A DNA stretch of 33,186 bases, from the NCBI GenBank assembly GCA_030628805.1, contig DAOVQG010000012.1, positions 1 to 33,186 of the forward strand, given 5' to 3'. The position numbers and the translations under genes were made by a program. Below the pieces are notes generated by a model. It was not told where the DNA came from and did not search any database. It saw nothing but the letters and a program-made list of their open reading frames with translations. Every line of letters begins with the position of its first letter. Positions within the stretch are counted from its first letter, which is position 1. This stretch comes from JAGMDK01 sp023128695. Lineage in GTDB: Bacteria > Planctomycetota > Phycisphaerae > UBA1845 > Fen-1342. This document shows, in pieces, positions 22,749-30,610 of this stretch.

Positions 22749-22813
22749 GGAGCCGGTGTCCATTGTCTTTCAACGACTTACGCCACCAACTTTTTGGGAG
22801 GAGAACCGTATTT

Positions 22814-24901
22814 ATGATGCCTTCCGTTGCACAAAAAAGTAGTTTACCAAGTTTCCTTACTAATAAAGGATTACGGTTGATAATCTTAGGCGGGAAAGGT
22901 GGCACAGGAAAAACCACTTGCTCGGCTGCCACGGCAATTCATCTCGCTAGGGCCCATCCCAAGAAGAAGATATTGGTTATCTCCACAGATCCCGCTCATT
23001 CCTTGGGAGATAGCTTTGGGTGCCCCATCGGGACACAGAAGCCCCTCATAGAAGGGTTCTCCAACCTTTGGGCAATGGAAATGGATCCCCGTCGTGACCT
23101 TGAGGATTTTAAATATAAGCATAAACGGGAGTTAGACAAGCTTCTACACAGATCTGGTTTCTATGGTCAGATAAGTCTAAATAAATTCCTTTCCTTCTCC
23201 TTGCCTGGCATGGCTGAGATGATGACCTTTTTACACATTGCAGATATGCTCTTTAAATCTTCCCGGCTACATTCTAAAAGATCTGCCTGGATAGATTCTA
23301 CCCAAGAAGCTGACTTGGTCATTTTGGATACCGCTCCGAGCGGTCATACCTTGAGATTGCTCTCCCTGCCCCAAAGGACGAAAGACTGGGTCAATGTCCT
23401 TGACACCTCGCTTAATAGATACCGCACCAGTCCCAGGCTACCTCTTGTGGGGTTTAAAGGTAGTGTACCCAAAGCCGGAGGGGATGCTACAGATCGGTTT
23501 GTGGGATGGTTAAAAGCGGATCTGGAAAAAATGAGTTCACTCCTTACAAATGGGGAGGAATGCGAATTTGTCCCGGTTATGCTTCCTGAACCAATGAGTG
23601 TAGAAGAAACCCACGACCTTATTTCTGCTTTGGAAGAGAGGAACATCTCGGTAAGAAATATCATTATAAATCGCATCCGGAAAATGAGAGAGTGCCCATT
23701 TTGCGGACCAAAAGGGAAGGAAGATGAAGCTGCTGTCGTAGAAATAGAGAAAGAATTCGCCAACTATAATCTCATACAAGTCCCCGTATTTCCTTACGAA
23801 ATTCGAAAAGCTGAAACTCTCACAACGTATGCTGAAGTGTTATCTGGCAACTCCCACCCCTGTCTAGAGACTAGGCCAACCGGATCAAAGCAAAAGCCGA
23901 TAGCGAGCATATCACCCATATCAGATCTCCTAGAGAAGAAACCAACGGTTATTCTCTTTGGAGGTAAAGGAGGCGTGGGCAAAACCTCTATCGCTGCTGC
24001 CACGGCCCTCCGCGCGGCACGGCAGTATCCCCAAAAAAAGATCCTGATCTTTTCCCTCGATCCCGCCCACTCTATCGCTGATAGTTTTGACGTCCCTATA
24101 ACAGAAGATACAGTAACAGCTATACCCGGTGTGAATAATCTTTATGCCCTGGAGACAGACGCAGCAAAACTGCGTCAGCATTTCATCGATCAAATCAGTG
24201 CTCTCATAACAAGCGCGTTCGCCGTTTGGGAGGAGCGTCTGAGGTCACTGGTCCTCAAGTGGGATAAACAGGTGATGGAGGCTTTTGCCCAAACCTCTCC
24301 TGTCGGACTAGATGAACTTCTTGCCCTAGAAAAGATTATGGGGTTTGTCGAAGAGAAGAAATATGACGTGTATGTTTTGGATACAGCACCCACCGGGCAT
24401 TTGCTCGATTTACTGGAATTCCCGGAGCTCGTTAGAGATTGGCTGAGGCACCATTATGTTAATCTCTTAAGATGGAATAGAGACATACCTCTGACAGAGA
24501 TTACTGATTTAGGCAACCTGATTTTGAGATCAACGACTAACCTCAGGAAGATTCGAGAACTCATCAGTGATCAGCATAAGAGCAAGCTTGTGGTTATCAC
24601 CATCCCTGAGGCAATGGGAGTTGCCGAAACACGGCGTCTCCTTACCTCTCTTAAAAGGCTCGAGATTCCCTGCCAGCATATCCTAATCAACATGATTGTT
24701 CCCCCCACAGATTGCAATTTTTGTGTCTCCAAGATGCAGGAGCAGATGAAATATATCACGCAAGTAAAGGACCTGGATCCTTCCCACTACCTTATTACAG
24801 AGATAATGCTATTACCTCACGAAATGAGCGGGATAGACGATTTGACAGAGCTTTCAGAGATTATGTATGGAACGGTCCGCTTACAGCAACGGCGTTCTTG
24901 A
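22814..24901 (+). CDS. double ArsA/Get3-like ATPase (copy 2), AT-rich
   Basis: About 695 residues from the ATG at 22814, with GGAGGAG at 22797-22803. Two homologous halves have GKGGTGKTTCSAA and GKGGVGKTSIAA Walker A motifs, STDPAHSLGDS and SLDPAHSIADS switches, LDTAPSGHTLRLL and LDTAPTGHLLDLL motifs, and late CxxC pairs (CPFC, CNFC). It is the same architecture as the protein at 10820 but diverged. Base composition and codon choice (many AAA, GAA, ATA, TTT) differ sharply from neighbouring genes, which points to horizontal acquisition. It may belong functionally with gas vesicles like copy 1, or have its own role; no ars genes are adjacent. Confidence 0.92.
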   Translation: MMPSVAQKSSLPSFLTNKGLRLIILGGKGGTGKTTCSAATAIHLARAHPKKKILVISTDPAHSLGDSFGCPIGTQKPLIEGFSNLWAMEMDPRRDLEDFKYKHKRELDKLLHRSGFYGQISLNKFLSFSLPGMAEMMTFLHIADMLFKSSRLHSKRSAWIDSTQEADLVILDTAPSGHTLRLLSLPQRTKDWVNVLDTSLNRYRTSPRLPLVGFKGSVPKAGGDATDRFVGWLKADLEKMSSLLTNGEECEFVPVMLPEPMSVEETHDLISALEERNISVRNIIINRIRKMRECPFCGPKGKEDEAAVVEIEKEFANYNLIQVPVFPYEIRKAETLTTYAEVLSGNSHPCLETRPTGSKQKPIASISPISDLLEKKPTVILFGGKGGVGKTSIAAATALRAARQYPQKKILIFSLDPAHSIADSFDVPITEDTVTAIPGVNNLYALETDAAKLRQHFIDQISALITSAFAVWEERLRSLVLKWDKQVMEAFAQTSPVGLDELLALEKIMGFVEEKKYDVYVLDTAPTGHLLDLLEFPELVRDWLRHHYVNLLRWNRDIPLTEITDLGNLILRSTTNLRKIRELISDQHKSKLVVITIPEAMGVAETRRLLTSLKRLEIPCQHILINMIVPPTDCNFCVSKMQEQMKYITQVKDLDPSHYLITEIMLLPHEMSGIDDLTELSEIMYGTVRLQQRRS

Positions 24902-25210
24902 ACCGAAGCTCAAGAAGAGCAAGGGCTCCTAGTGTTCCGTCAACGCTGATTTGACCGGTTGCGTATCGATCAGAATGTGTGCCACTGCTCTTGAGCAGTG
25001 CTAGATATCGTCGATTGCTCCAGAATCCATAAGAAACACTGCTCAAGAGCAGTGGCACACCAGTCCATCAATTGACGAGCGACGGAGCACTAGCTTCAGA
25101 TCTCGAATTCAGGGTCATCAAGGGTCTTTGCCGCAGATTACCTACGCAACTGTTGTCATGTTGGCAACTCGTGCCAATTCGTTCATGCGCGACAGCAGCC
25201 CTCGGAAGTC
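24902..25210. other. convergent intergenic region
   Basis: No gene is supported in this 309-bp gap between convergent genes. Its main feature is the inverted-repeat element at 24977-25060. Confidence 0.7.
24977..25060. repeat. inverted-repeat element with 24-bp perfect arms
   Basis: The 24-bp arm at 24977-25000 is the exact reverse complement of 25037-25060, separated by 36 bp. Each arm also contains an inner palindrome, CACTGCTC-TT-GAGCAGTG. It lies between the convergent genes ending at 24901 (+) and 25211 (-), so it could terminate both, or be a small non-autonomous mobile or dispersed repeat. Confidence 0.85.
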
Positions 25211-27427
25211 TCACGTGCTCTGGCGTTCGACGATCTGGCGGGCCTCTTCCATGTGTTTCATGGTGATCGCGAATCCGCCGTAGCCATCGGTGTCGTCTTC
25301 GTGCGTTTCGAGGTACTCACGGATCGCCAGCAGCGCCGCCTTGCTGCATGTGCCTGCCAGATCCGCGCCGGAGCTGCCCTCGGTGGCGTCGACTATGGCC
25401 GACAGATTCACTCCCTTGGCAAGCGGCTTGCCTCTCGTGTGTATCTGCAAGATAGCCAAGCGTGTCGCCTTGTCGGGCAGGGGAAGCTCCAGCAGGAGAT
25501 CGAATCGCCCGGGCCTTAGGATGGCGAGGTCCACAATGTCCCGGCGGTTTGTGGCGCCCAGCACGACCACGCCCTTGAGTTCCTCGATGCCGTCCAGCTC
25601 GGTGAGAAACTGACTGACCACCCGCTGGGTCACCCCGCTGTCGCCACTACCTCCCCGGGCCGGGACCAGGCTGTCGATCTCGTCGAAGAACAGGATGCAG
25701 GGGGAAGCCTGCTTGGCCTTGCGGAACACCTCCCGGATGCCCTTCTCCGACGCGCCGACCCACTGGGTCAGCAGTTCCGGGCCCTTCACGGAAATGAAGT
25801 TGACCTCGCTCTCGCGGGCCACGGCTTTCGCCAGGAGGGTCTTACCCGTTCCCGGAGGACCGCTCAGCAGGATTCCCTTGGCCGGGCGGGTGGCGGCGAT
25901 CTTGAACAGCGCGGCGTGCTGAAGCGGCCACTGGACCGTCTCGATCAGTTCCCGTTTGACATCGTCCAAGCCGCCCACGTCCTCCCAGCTCACGTCGGGG
26001 ACCTCGACAAACACCTCGCGGATCGCCGAGGGATCGATTTCCTTCAACGCCTCAAGGAAATGATCCATGTGGATCTCGAGGTTCAACAGTTGCTCGTAGG
26101 GGACCTCCTCCAGGGCGAAGTCGATGTTGGGGAAGATGATCCGCAGACAGGCCATCGCCGCCTCGCGACACAACGCCTCCAGGTCGGCGCCGACGAACCC
26201 GTGCGTGATCTGCGCCAGGCGTTCGAGGTCTACGTCGTCTGCCAGGGGCATCCCGCGGCTGTGGATTTGAATGATATTCAACCGGCCGTTCGCGTCCGGA
26301 ATGCCGATCTCGATCTCCCGATCGAAACGGCCCGGCCGACGCAGTGCCGGATCCAGCGTGTTGACGATATTGGTCGCGCCAATCACCAGGACCTGACCGC
26401 GGTTGCTCAGCCCGTCCATCAGCGCGAGCAACTGGGCCACGACCCGGCGTTCCACCTGCTTTTCCGCCCCCATCTCCTCGCGCTTCGGCGCGATGGCGTC
26501 GAGCTCGTCGAGAAAGATGATCGCCGGTGCGTGGGACGAAGCCTCCTCGAAGATTGCCCGCAGCTTGCCCTCGCTCTCACCATAATACTTGGCCATGATC
26601 TCCGGGCCGCTGATGTGCACGAAATATGCGTCGGTCTCGTTGGCCACGGCCCGCGCGATCAAAGTCTTGCCGGTTCCCGGCGGCCCGTATAGCAGGACAC
26701 CCTTGGGCGCGTCGATGCCCAACCGCTGGAAGACCTGGGGGTACTTCAGCGGCAGCTCCACCATCTCCCGAATCCGCCGAACTTCCCGGCTCAAACCGCC
26801 AACATCCTCGTAGGAGATGCGCTGGCTCCGTGGTACGCCGGCCTTCTCCTCCTTGACCCTGATCAGCGTGGCGGTGTGCACCAGCACGGGGCCCGCCGGC
26901 GTAGTGCTCTCTACGCTGAAATCGTGCGAGCGGGCGCCAAACAGCGTGGCGCGGACCGTATCACCGGCCATGACCGGCAGACCCTCCAGCAGGCGCCCCA
27001 GGTACTTCGTGTCGCGGCTGGCGGTCATCGAGGGGAGTTCTTCGCCCGGCGACAACACGATGCGCCCGGCCAGCCGCGCCGTGACCTTGGATATCTTCAC
27101 TTTCTCATCGAGGCCGGCCTGGCAGTTTCCGCGCACCAGGCCGTCGACCTGGATGACGCCTTTCCCCCGCTCGCTCTGGAACGTAGGCATGACCTTGGCC
27201 ACGGTGGTTCGTTTGGCCTTGAGCTCAATGATGTCGCCGACGTCCGCCCCCAGCCGGGACATGTCCTCGGGATCTATGCGGGCAATGCCCCGGCCAACGT
27301 CCTTGGGCCACGCTTCGGCCACTTTCAGGACAATCGCGGGGGGGCCGTCCGTGGCGGGGCCGGGCGTTTTCCGTGCCGCCTGCTTCTCCTTCAATTCAAG
27401 TCCATCAGGCTTACGGGTGGTTACCAT
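25211..27427 (-). CDS. CDC48/p97-type AAA+ ATPase
   Basis: A 738-residue protein with the full CDC48 architecture. It has an N-terminal double-psi barrel region (VGRGIARIDPEDMSRLGADVGDIIE) and two AAA+ domains with Walker A GPPGTGKTLIARA and GPPGTGKTLLAKA, Walker B IIFLDELDAIAP and ILFFDEIDSLVP, and arginine-finger regions (ALRRPGRFD, AILRPGRFD). CDC48 proteins unfold or extract proteins from complexes. GGAG precedes the ATG, overlapping the end of the gene upstream (gap of two bases). Its placement beside a gas vesicle cluster, on the other strand, suggests but does not prove a role in vesicle protein turnover or assembly. Confidence 0.96.
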   Translation of the reverse strand: MVTTRKPDGLELKEKQAARKTPGPATDGPPAIVLKVAEAWPKDVGRGIARIDPEDMSRLGADVGDIIELKAKRTTVAKVMPTFQSERGKGVIQVDGLVRGNCQAGLDEKVKISKVTARLAGRIVLSPGEELPSMTASRDTKYLGRLLEGLPVMAGDTVRATLFGARSHDFSVESTTPAGPVLVHTATLIRVKEEKAGVPRSQRISYEDVGGLSREVRRIREMVELPLKYPQVFQRLGIDAPKGVLLYGPPGTGKTLIARAVANETDAYFVHISGPEIMAKYYGESEGKLRAIFEEASSHAPAIIFLDELDAIAPKREEMGAEKQVERRVVAQLLALMDGLSNRGQVLVIGATNIVNTLDPALRRPGRFDREIEIGIPDANGRLNIIQIHSRGMPLADDVDLERLAQITHGFVGADLEALCREAAMACLRIIFPNIDFALEEVPYEQLLNLEIHMDHFLEALKEIDPSAIREVFVEVPDVSWEDVGGLDDVKRELIETVQWPLQHAALFKIAATRPAKGILLSGPPGTGKTLLAKAVARESEVNFISVKGPELLTQWVGASEKGIREVFRKAKQASPCILFFDEIDSLVPARGGSGDSGVTQRVVSQFLTELDGIEELKGVVVLGATNRRDIVDLAILRPGRFDLLLELPLPDKATRLAILQIHTRGKPLAKGVNLSAIVDATEGSSGADLAGTCSKAALLAIREYLETHEDDTDGYGGFAITMKHMEEARQIVERQST

Positions 27428-27429
27428 GC

Positions 27430-28077
27430 CTATTCTCCATGTCTTTGACTTCGTTGAGCGGCGTTCCTGCGCGGCGCGGCGGGCGGGTTCAGGCGTGTCA
27501 CGACGATATCCTTGGAAAGATGCAACTCAACGTCGTGCATCAGGCCCAAGAATAGGATCCCCGTACGCCCGGGACGGAGCGTTTCACGTATGCGCCGCCC
27601 CACGTAAGCGTCTCGTTTCCTCAGCACCTCGCGGTTGCGTGTGGCCGGATCGATGCGCAGGGTGGGACCTTCACGCAACGACTTGCCCGCCAGGGTGGTT
27701 TGTACGTCGCGATACTCCTCCAAGAGCAGTTTGGGGTCTTCCGTACCCATCAGCGTCGCCCCGCGGGCGATCAGCTCCAGAAGCAGTTGGTGGTTCTCAC
27801 TGCCCTTGGCCGCGCCTTCCCTGACGATCTCAAGCTCCTTCCCGCAGACCGGCAGTCCGTCCTGGTACAAGTCAACCCGACCATAATCGAGCCGCTGCGC
27901 CTCCAGGCTCTCGCGGACCACCTGCCAGAACGTCTCTATCAAGGTCAGGTACTCGTCCCAGTGCCGACGGCCAAATTGTTCAATGTGGACCGCTTCAAGC
28001 CCCTCTGCCATCGACCCCATATCCGCCGGAGAATGGATGATCGGGACGTGAATCAACCGCCGGGTGTACTCTTCCAT
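27430..28077 (-). CDS. conserved-looking protein coupled to the CDC48 gene
   Basis: About 215 residues from the ATG at 28077 (MEEYTRRLIHVPIIHSPADMG). The frame is open further upstream to 28215, but that extension is Arg-rich and unlike protein. The stop lies two bases before the cdc48-like start, so the pair is an operon. A central acidic helical region precedes RKRDAYVGRRIRETLRPG and ILFLGLMHDVELHL near the end. The last segment weakly recalls the R-N/D...G-x-H pattern of TraB-type proteins, which is speculative. Function is unknown; a partner or substrate adaptor of the ATPase is possible. Confidence 0.7.
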   Translation of the reverse strand: MEEYTRRLIHVPIIHSPADMGSMAEGLEAVHIEQFGRRHWDEYLTLIETFWQVVRESLEAQRLDYGRVDLYQDGLPVCGKELEIVREGAAKGSENHQLLLELIARGATLMGTEDPKLLLEEYRDVQTTLAGKSLREGPTLRIDPATRNREVLRKRDAYVGRRIRETLRPGRTGILFLGLMHDVELHLSKDIVVTRLNPPAAPRRNAAQRSQRHGE

Positions 28078-28672
28078 GCCCGTTCGCTCTGCCTCGCCGT
28101 TCGATGTTGTCCTGCGGGCGCGATACCCGGGTAGGGCTGCCCGCACGCCGCGCCGACGGGCGAACCCGGCCCTTCCTCTTATCTTATCGGAAGGCGTGCC
28201 CCCGCGCTTCAGCAATCTTTCAGGAACCTTCGTACGCTAACCAGGCGGCGTCGGCCAGCGGCAACGCCGTTGGGTTCAACCTGGCGTCTCACTCGCCCAT
28301 CTATGCCACCTCCCGCCACGGGGCAGGCCACGATCTGGCTCGACGGGCCGAACGTCATCCGCGTCAACGGCTGGGCGGGCCCGACCACGCGCGAGCAGTG
28401 CGCCGACCATGCCCGGCGGAACGACGACGAACTGACGGCGCTCGTCCGCCGGCTTCAGGGCCGCTTGGATGGCCACGCGGGCACCGCCGCTACGCGGCCG
28501 CGGGCCTTCCGCCGAGGCTGGCGGATCGCTCGTAGAGGTCTACGGGGCACTCGCGGTACTCCACGGAGCGGTCGGGCACCTCCCCGGATCGTCCGGGGGA
28601 CTCTATGGAGTTGAAAAATCTCAGAAATTCTTGCAGACGGGTGAACTGTTACCAATAATGAAAAACATAAAT
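28078..28672. other. 595-bp intergenic region without a supported gene
   Basis: GC-rich sequence with short overlapping frames on both strands. The frame from 28270 (+) has one protein-like stretch (WLDGPNVIRVNGWAGPT) but lacks a ribosome binding site and ends in Arg-rich shadow-like sequence. A CCCCGGA/TCCGGGG hairpin (28582-28598) lies about 75 nt beyond the pheT stop and could contribute to termination. Confidence 0.5.
28582..28598 (-). terminator. possible terminator hairpin after pheT
   Basis: CCCCGGA (28582-28588) pairs with TCCGGGG (28592-28598) around TCG. On the - strand no T-run follows, so assignment as a terminator is weak. Confidence 0.35.
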
Positions 28673-30610
28673 TCACACTTCCAGCAGTTTTTCCAAGCTC
28701 AACTCCATCACCGACACCGGATGCTTCAGACCGTAGTTCTCCAGCACCTCGGGATGAACCTCGCCCATTACGCCGACTTGCTTACCCTGGTCGTCGAACA
28801 GGGCGGCGGCGCGGCCGGGGATGTAGCTGGGGTGGTCGGTCGCTTTTACCGTGCAGATCACGCCCATCTCGTGGACGAAGGCGTCGGTCACGGCCCGGAT
28901 GTCTGCATACCCGACGTGCGTGCCGATCATGCAGGCGGCGATGATGCGCTCCTCGCGGGCACCCGTCTCCACGTCGGGGTCCACGAAGCAGCAGTCGCCG
29001 ACCTCGAACAGGTATTGCGGCAGATCGTATTGCTTGTTGATCGCCAGCGTTTCGAGCAGGCCCGGGAGGATCGAGACGCGACAGATGGTCTGCTCGGTGC
29101 TGATTGGATTCTCGATCTTCACGGTGCGTGGGTCGGGCTCGATCCGCCACTTGCCGAACGCGGCCGGCTCGCTGCTGAGCACCAGCGTCATCACCTGGTG
29201 AAATCCGAGCCCGGTCAGCACACGGCGGGCGGTCGCCGAATGCTCCTCGATCGCCCACGGCGAGCCAACCGTGAACGTGGGCACCAGTTCGGGCTTGAGA
29301 TTGTCGTAGCCGTACGCGATGGCGGCGTCCTCGATCAGGTCGATCGGGTGCATCACGTCGTTGCGGTACGCCGGCACGAGCACTTTGAGCGTCTCTCCGT
29401 GCGGGCCTTCCTCGACGCCGTGGCCCATCGATTCGAGCAATTCGGCGAGTTGGGCGGCATTGATGTCGATCCCAATAGTCTCGGCGGCCTGCCGGACGTT
29501 GAGCGTCATCTCAGCCGGCGTCAGGTCGGGTGTGATGCGAACGACAGGCGAGACGCTTGCTGATTGACGATTGACGATTGACGATTGACGATTGGAGTCT
29601 GTTTCGACCGCGTGAGAGACAGCGGCTTCACCCGCCGGCGACTCGATCATGACGCACTCGACCTCGATCCGCGGCATGATCTCCTTGAGGCTGGTCGCGA
29701 CGATGTTGAGCGCCCGGTCGACGGTCCGCTGCGAAATCCCGGTCACGTCGATGAAGAACTGCTTCGTCTTCATCGTCACGCGCGTCGACTCGCTGTTGAT
29801 GATCGGCGGCATGGACAGCACGGTCCCCTCGCCGTCGCGCAGCAACGGGTATTTCTTCAGCGGCTTAAGCAAATGGGCGTACTCCTGCCCGGTCTTGTGC
29901 TGCTCCAAGATCTCCCGCGGCGTGAGGTTGGCGTCCGGATCATTCGGCGAAAGGCCGAGCGGGACGAACTTGAGCCCGTCCGGAACGACCGCGTCGTAGT
30001 GAAACACGTCGCCGGCGAGCGTGTCGAGGTCGTAGACGCCGATGGACGCCAGCTTGCGGTCGCGGCCGAGGGCCCAGTGCAGGTCCTCCTGAAGGTTCAT
30101 CACCATCTTGATCGTGTTGTTGTCCAACTCGACATTGCGGACGACCGCGCAGGCGATGTACGGCCGATAGCTGTCCTCGTTCGAGAGGTCCGGATCGACC
30201 TGGACCTTGATCCTCGCGGCGGAGAGCACGTACTCCGGCAGCCCGGTCTGGATACCGAGGTAACCGCGGATGTAGCGGGCCATTCCGCCGGGATCGAAGA
30301 TGTCCGGCCGAACGGCGAGCATATCCAGCCGCAATACCCGGCTGGTCCCGAGATTTTCCAACTCCTCGGGAAAGGTGCGAAAATCGGCCCCACAGTTCGA
30401 GCAGTGCAGCGGCGGCCCCTGGGCCTCGGTACGGTCGTATATCTTGCCGCAGACCTTGCAGACAAACTCCTGCATGTCGGCGACTTCTTCGACCTCGCAG
30501 CCAAGCTTGGGCAGAATCTCGCCCAGATCGTCGGCGGTGATCTTCGACGCATCACCCTCGCTCGAGATCCGCGCTAACAACATATCAACAGGCATATCTA
30601 TGATCGGCAC
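28673..30610 (-). CDS. pheT: phenylalanyl-tRNA synthetase beta subunit, archaeal/eukaryotic type
   Basis: About 645 residues from the GTG at 30610, chosen because GGAGGA sits 6 nt upstream and the resulting MPIID start matches the usual MPTI-like start of this type. It overlaps the pheS stop by 13 bases. The protein pairs with PheS to charge tRNA-Phe. It follows the shorter archaeal/eukaryotic beta-subunit plan: B3/B4-type region, MPPIINSESTRVT and VTGISQRTVDRALNIV, B5 domain, and the catalytic-like core ending SVMELSLEKLLEV. Two oddities: a C4 zinc ribbon inserted near the N-terminus (Cys 51, 54, 70, 73) and a low-complexity SNRQSSIVNRQSAS linker encoded by a heptamer repeat. Confidence 0.93.
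   Translation of the reverse strand: MPIIDMPVDMLLARISSEGDASKITADDLGEILPKLGCEVEEVADMQEFVCKVCGKIYDRTEAQGPPLHCSNCGADFRTFPEELENLGTSRVLRLDMLAVRPDIFDPGGMARYIRGYLGIQTGLPEYVLSAARIKVQVDPDLSNEDSYRPYIACAVVRNVELDNNTIKMVMNLQEDLHWALGRDRKLASIGVYDLDTLAGDVFHYDAVVPDGLKFVPLGLSPNDPDANLTPREILEQHKTGQEYAHLLKPLKKYPLLRDGEGTVLSMPPIINSESTRVTMKTKQFFIDVTGISQRTVDRALNIVATSLKEIMPRIEVECVMIESPAGEAAVSHAVETDSNRQSSIVNRQSASVSPVVRITPDLTPAEMTLNVRQAAETIGIDINAAQLAELLESMGHGVEEGPHGETLKVLVPAYRNDVMHPIDLIEDAAIAYGYDNLKPELVPTFTVGSPWAIEEHSATARRVLTGLGFHQVMTLVLSSEPAAFGKWRIEPDPRTVKIENPISTEQTICRVSILPGLLETLAINKQYDLPQYLFEVGDCCFVDPDVETGAREERIIAACMIGTHVGYADIRAVTDAFVHEMGVICTVKATDHPSYIPGRAAALFDDQGKQVGVMGEVHPEVLENYGLKHPVSVMELSLEKLLEV
29562..29595 (-). 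repeat. heptanucleotide microsatellite inside pheT
   Basis: Four complete GATTGAC units plus a partial one (29562-29595, + strand orientation) lie inside the pheT frame. On the coding strand they give the NRQSSIVNRQS linker. Since the unit is 7 bp, gain or loss of one copy would shift the frame. Confidence 0.9.

Larger units (their letters stand above)
22573..22796. other. intergenic region with two strong hairpins
   Basis: No gene is supported here. The region separates the + strand accessory block from the AT-richer ATPase gene. It contains perfect hairpins at 22645-22674 and 22728-22748 and ends in GGAGGAG, the ribosome binding site of the gene at 22814. Confidence 0.7.

Noticed and set aside
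28104..28614. Possible small gene(s) on the + strand between the CDC48 operon and pheT
   Set aside because: Overlapping frames with Arg-rich shadow-like sequence, no good ribosome binding site and no recognised domain. At most a decayed gene.
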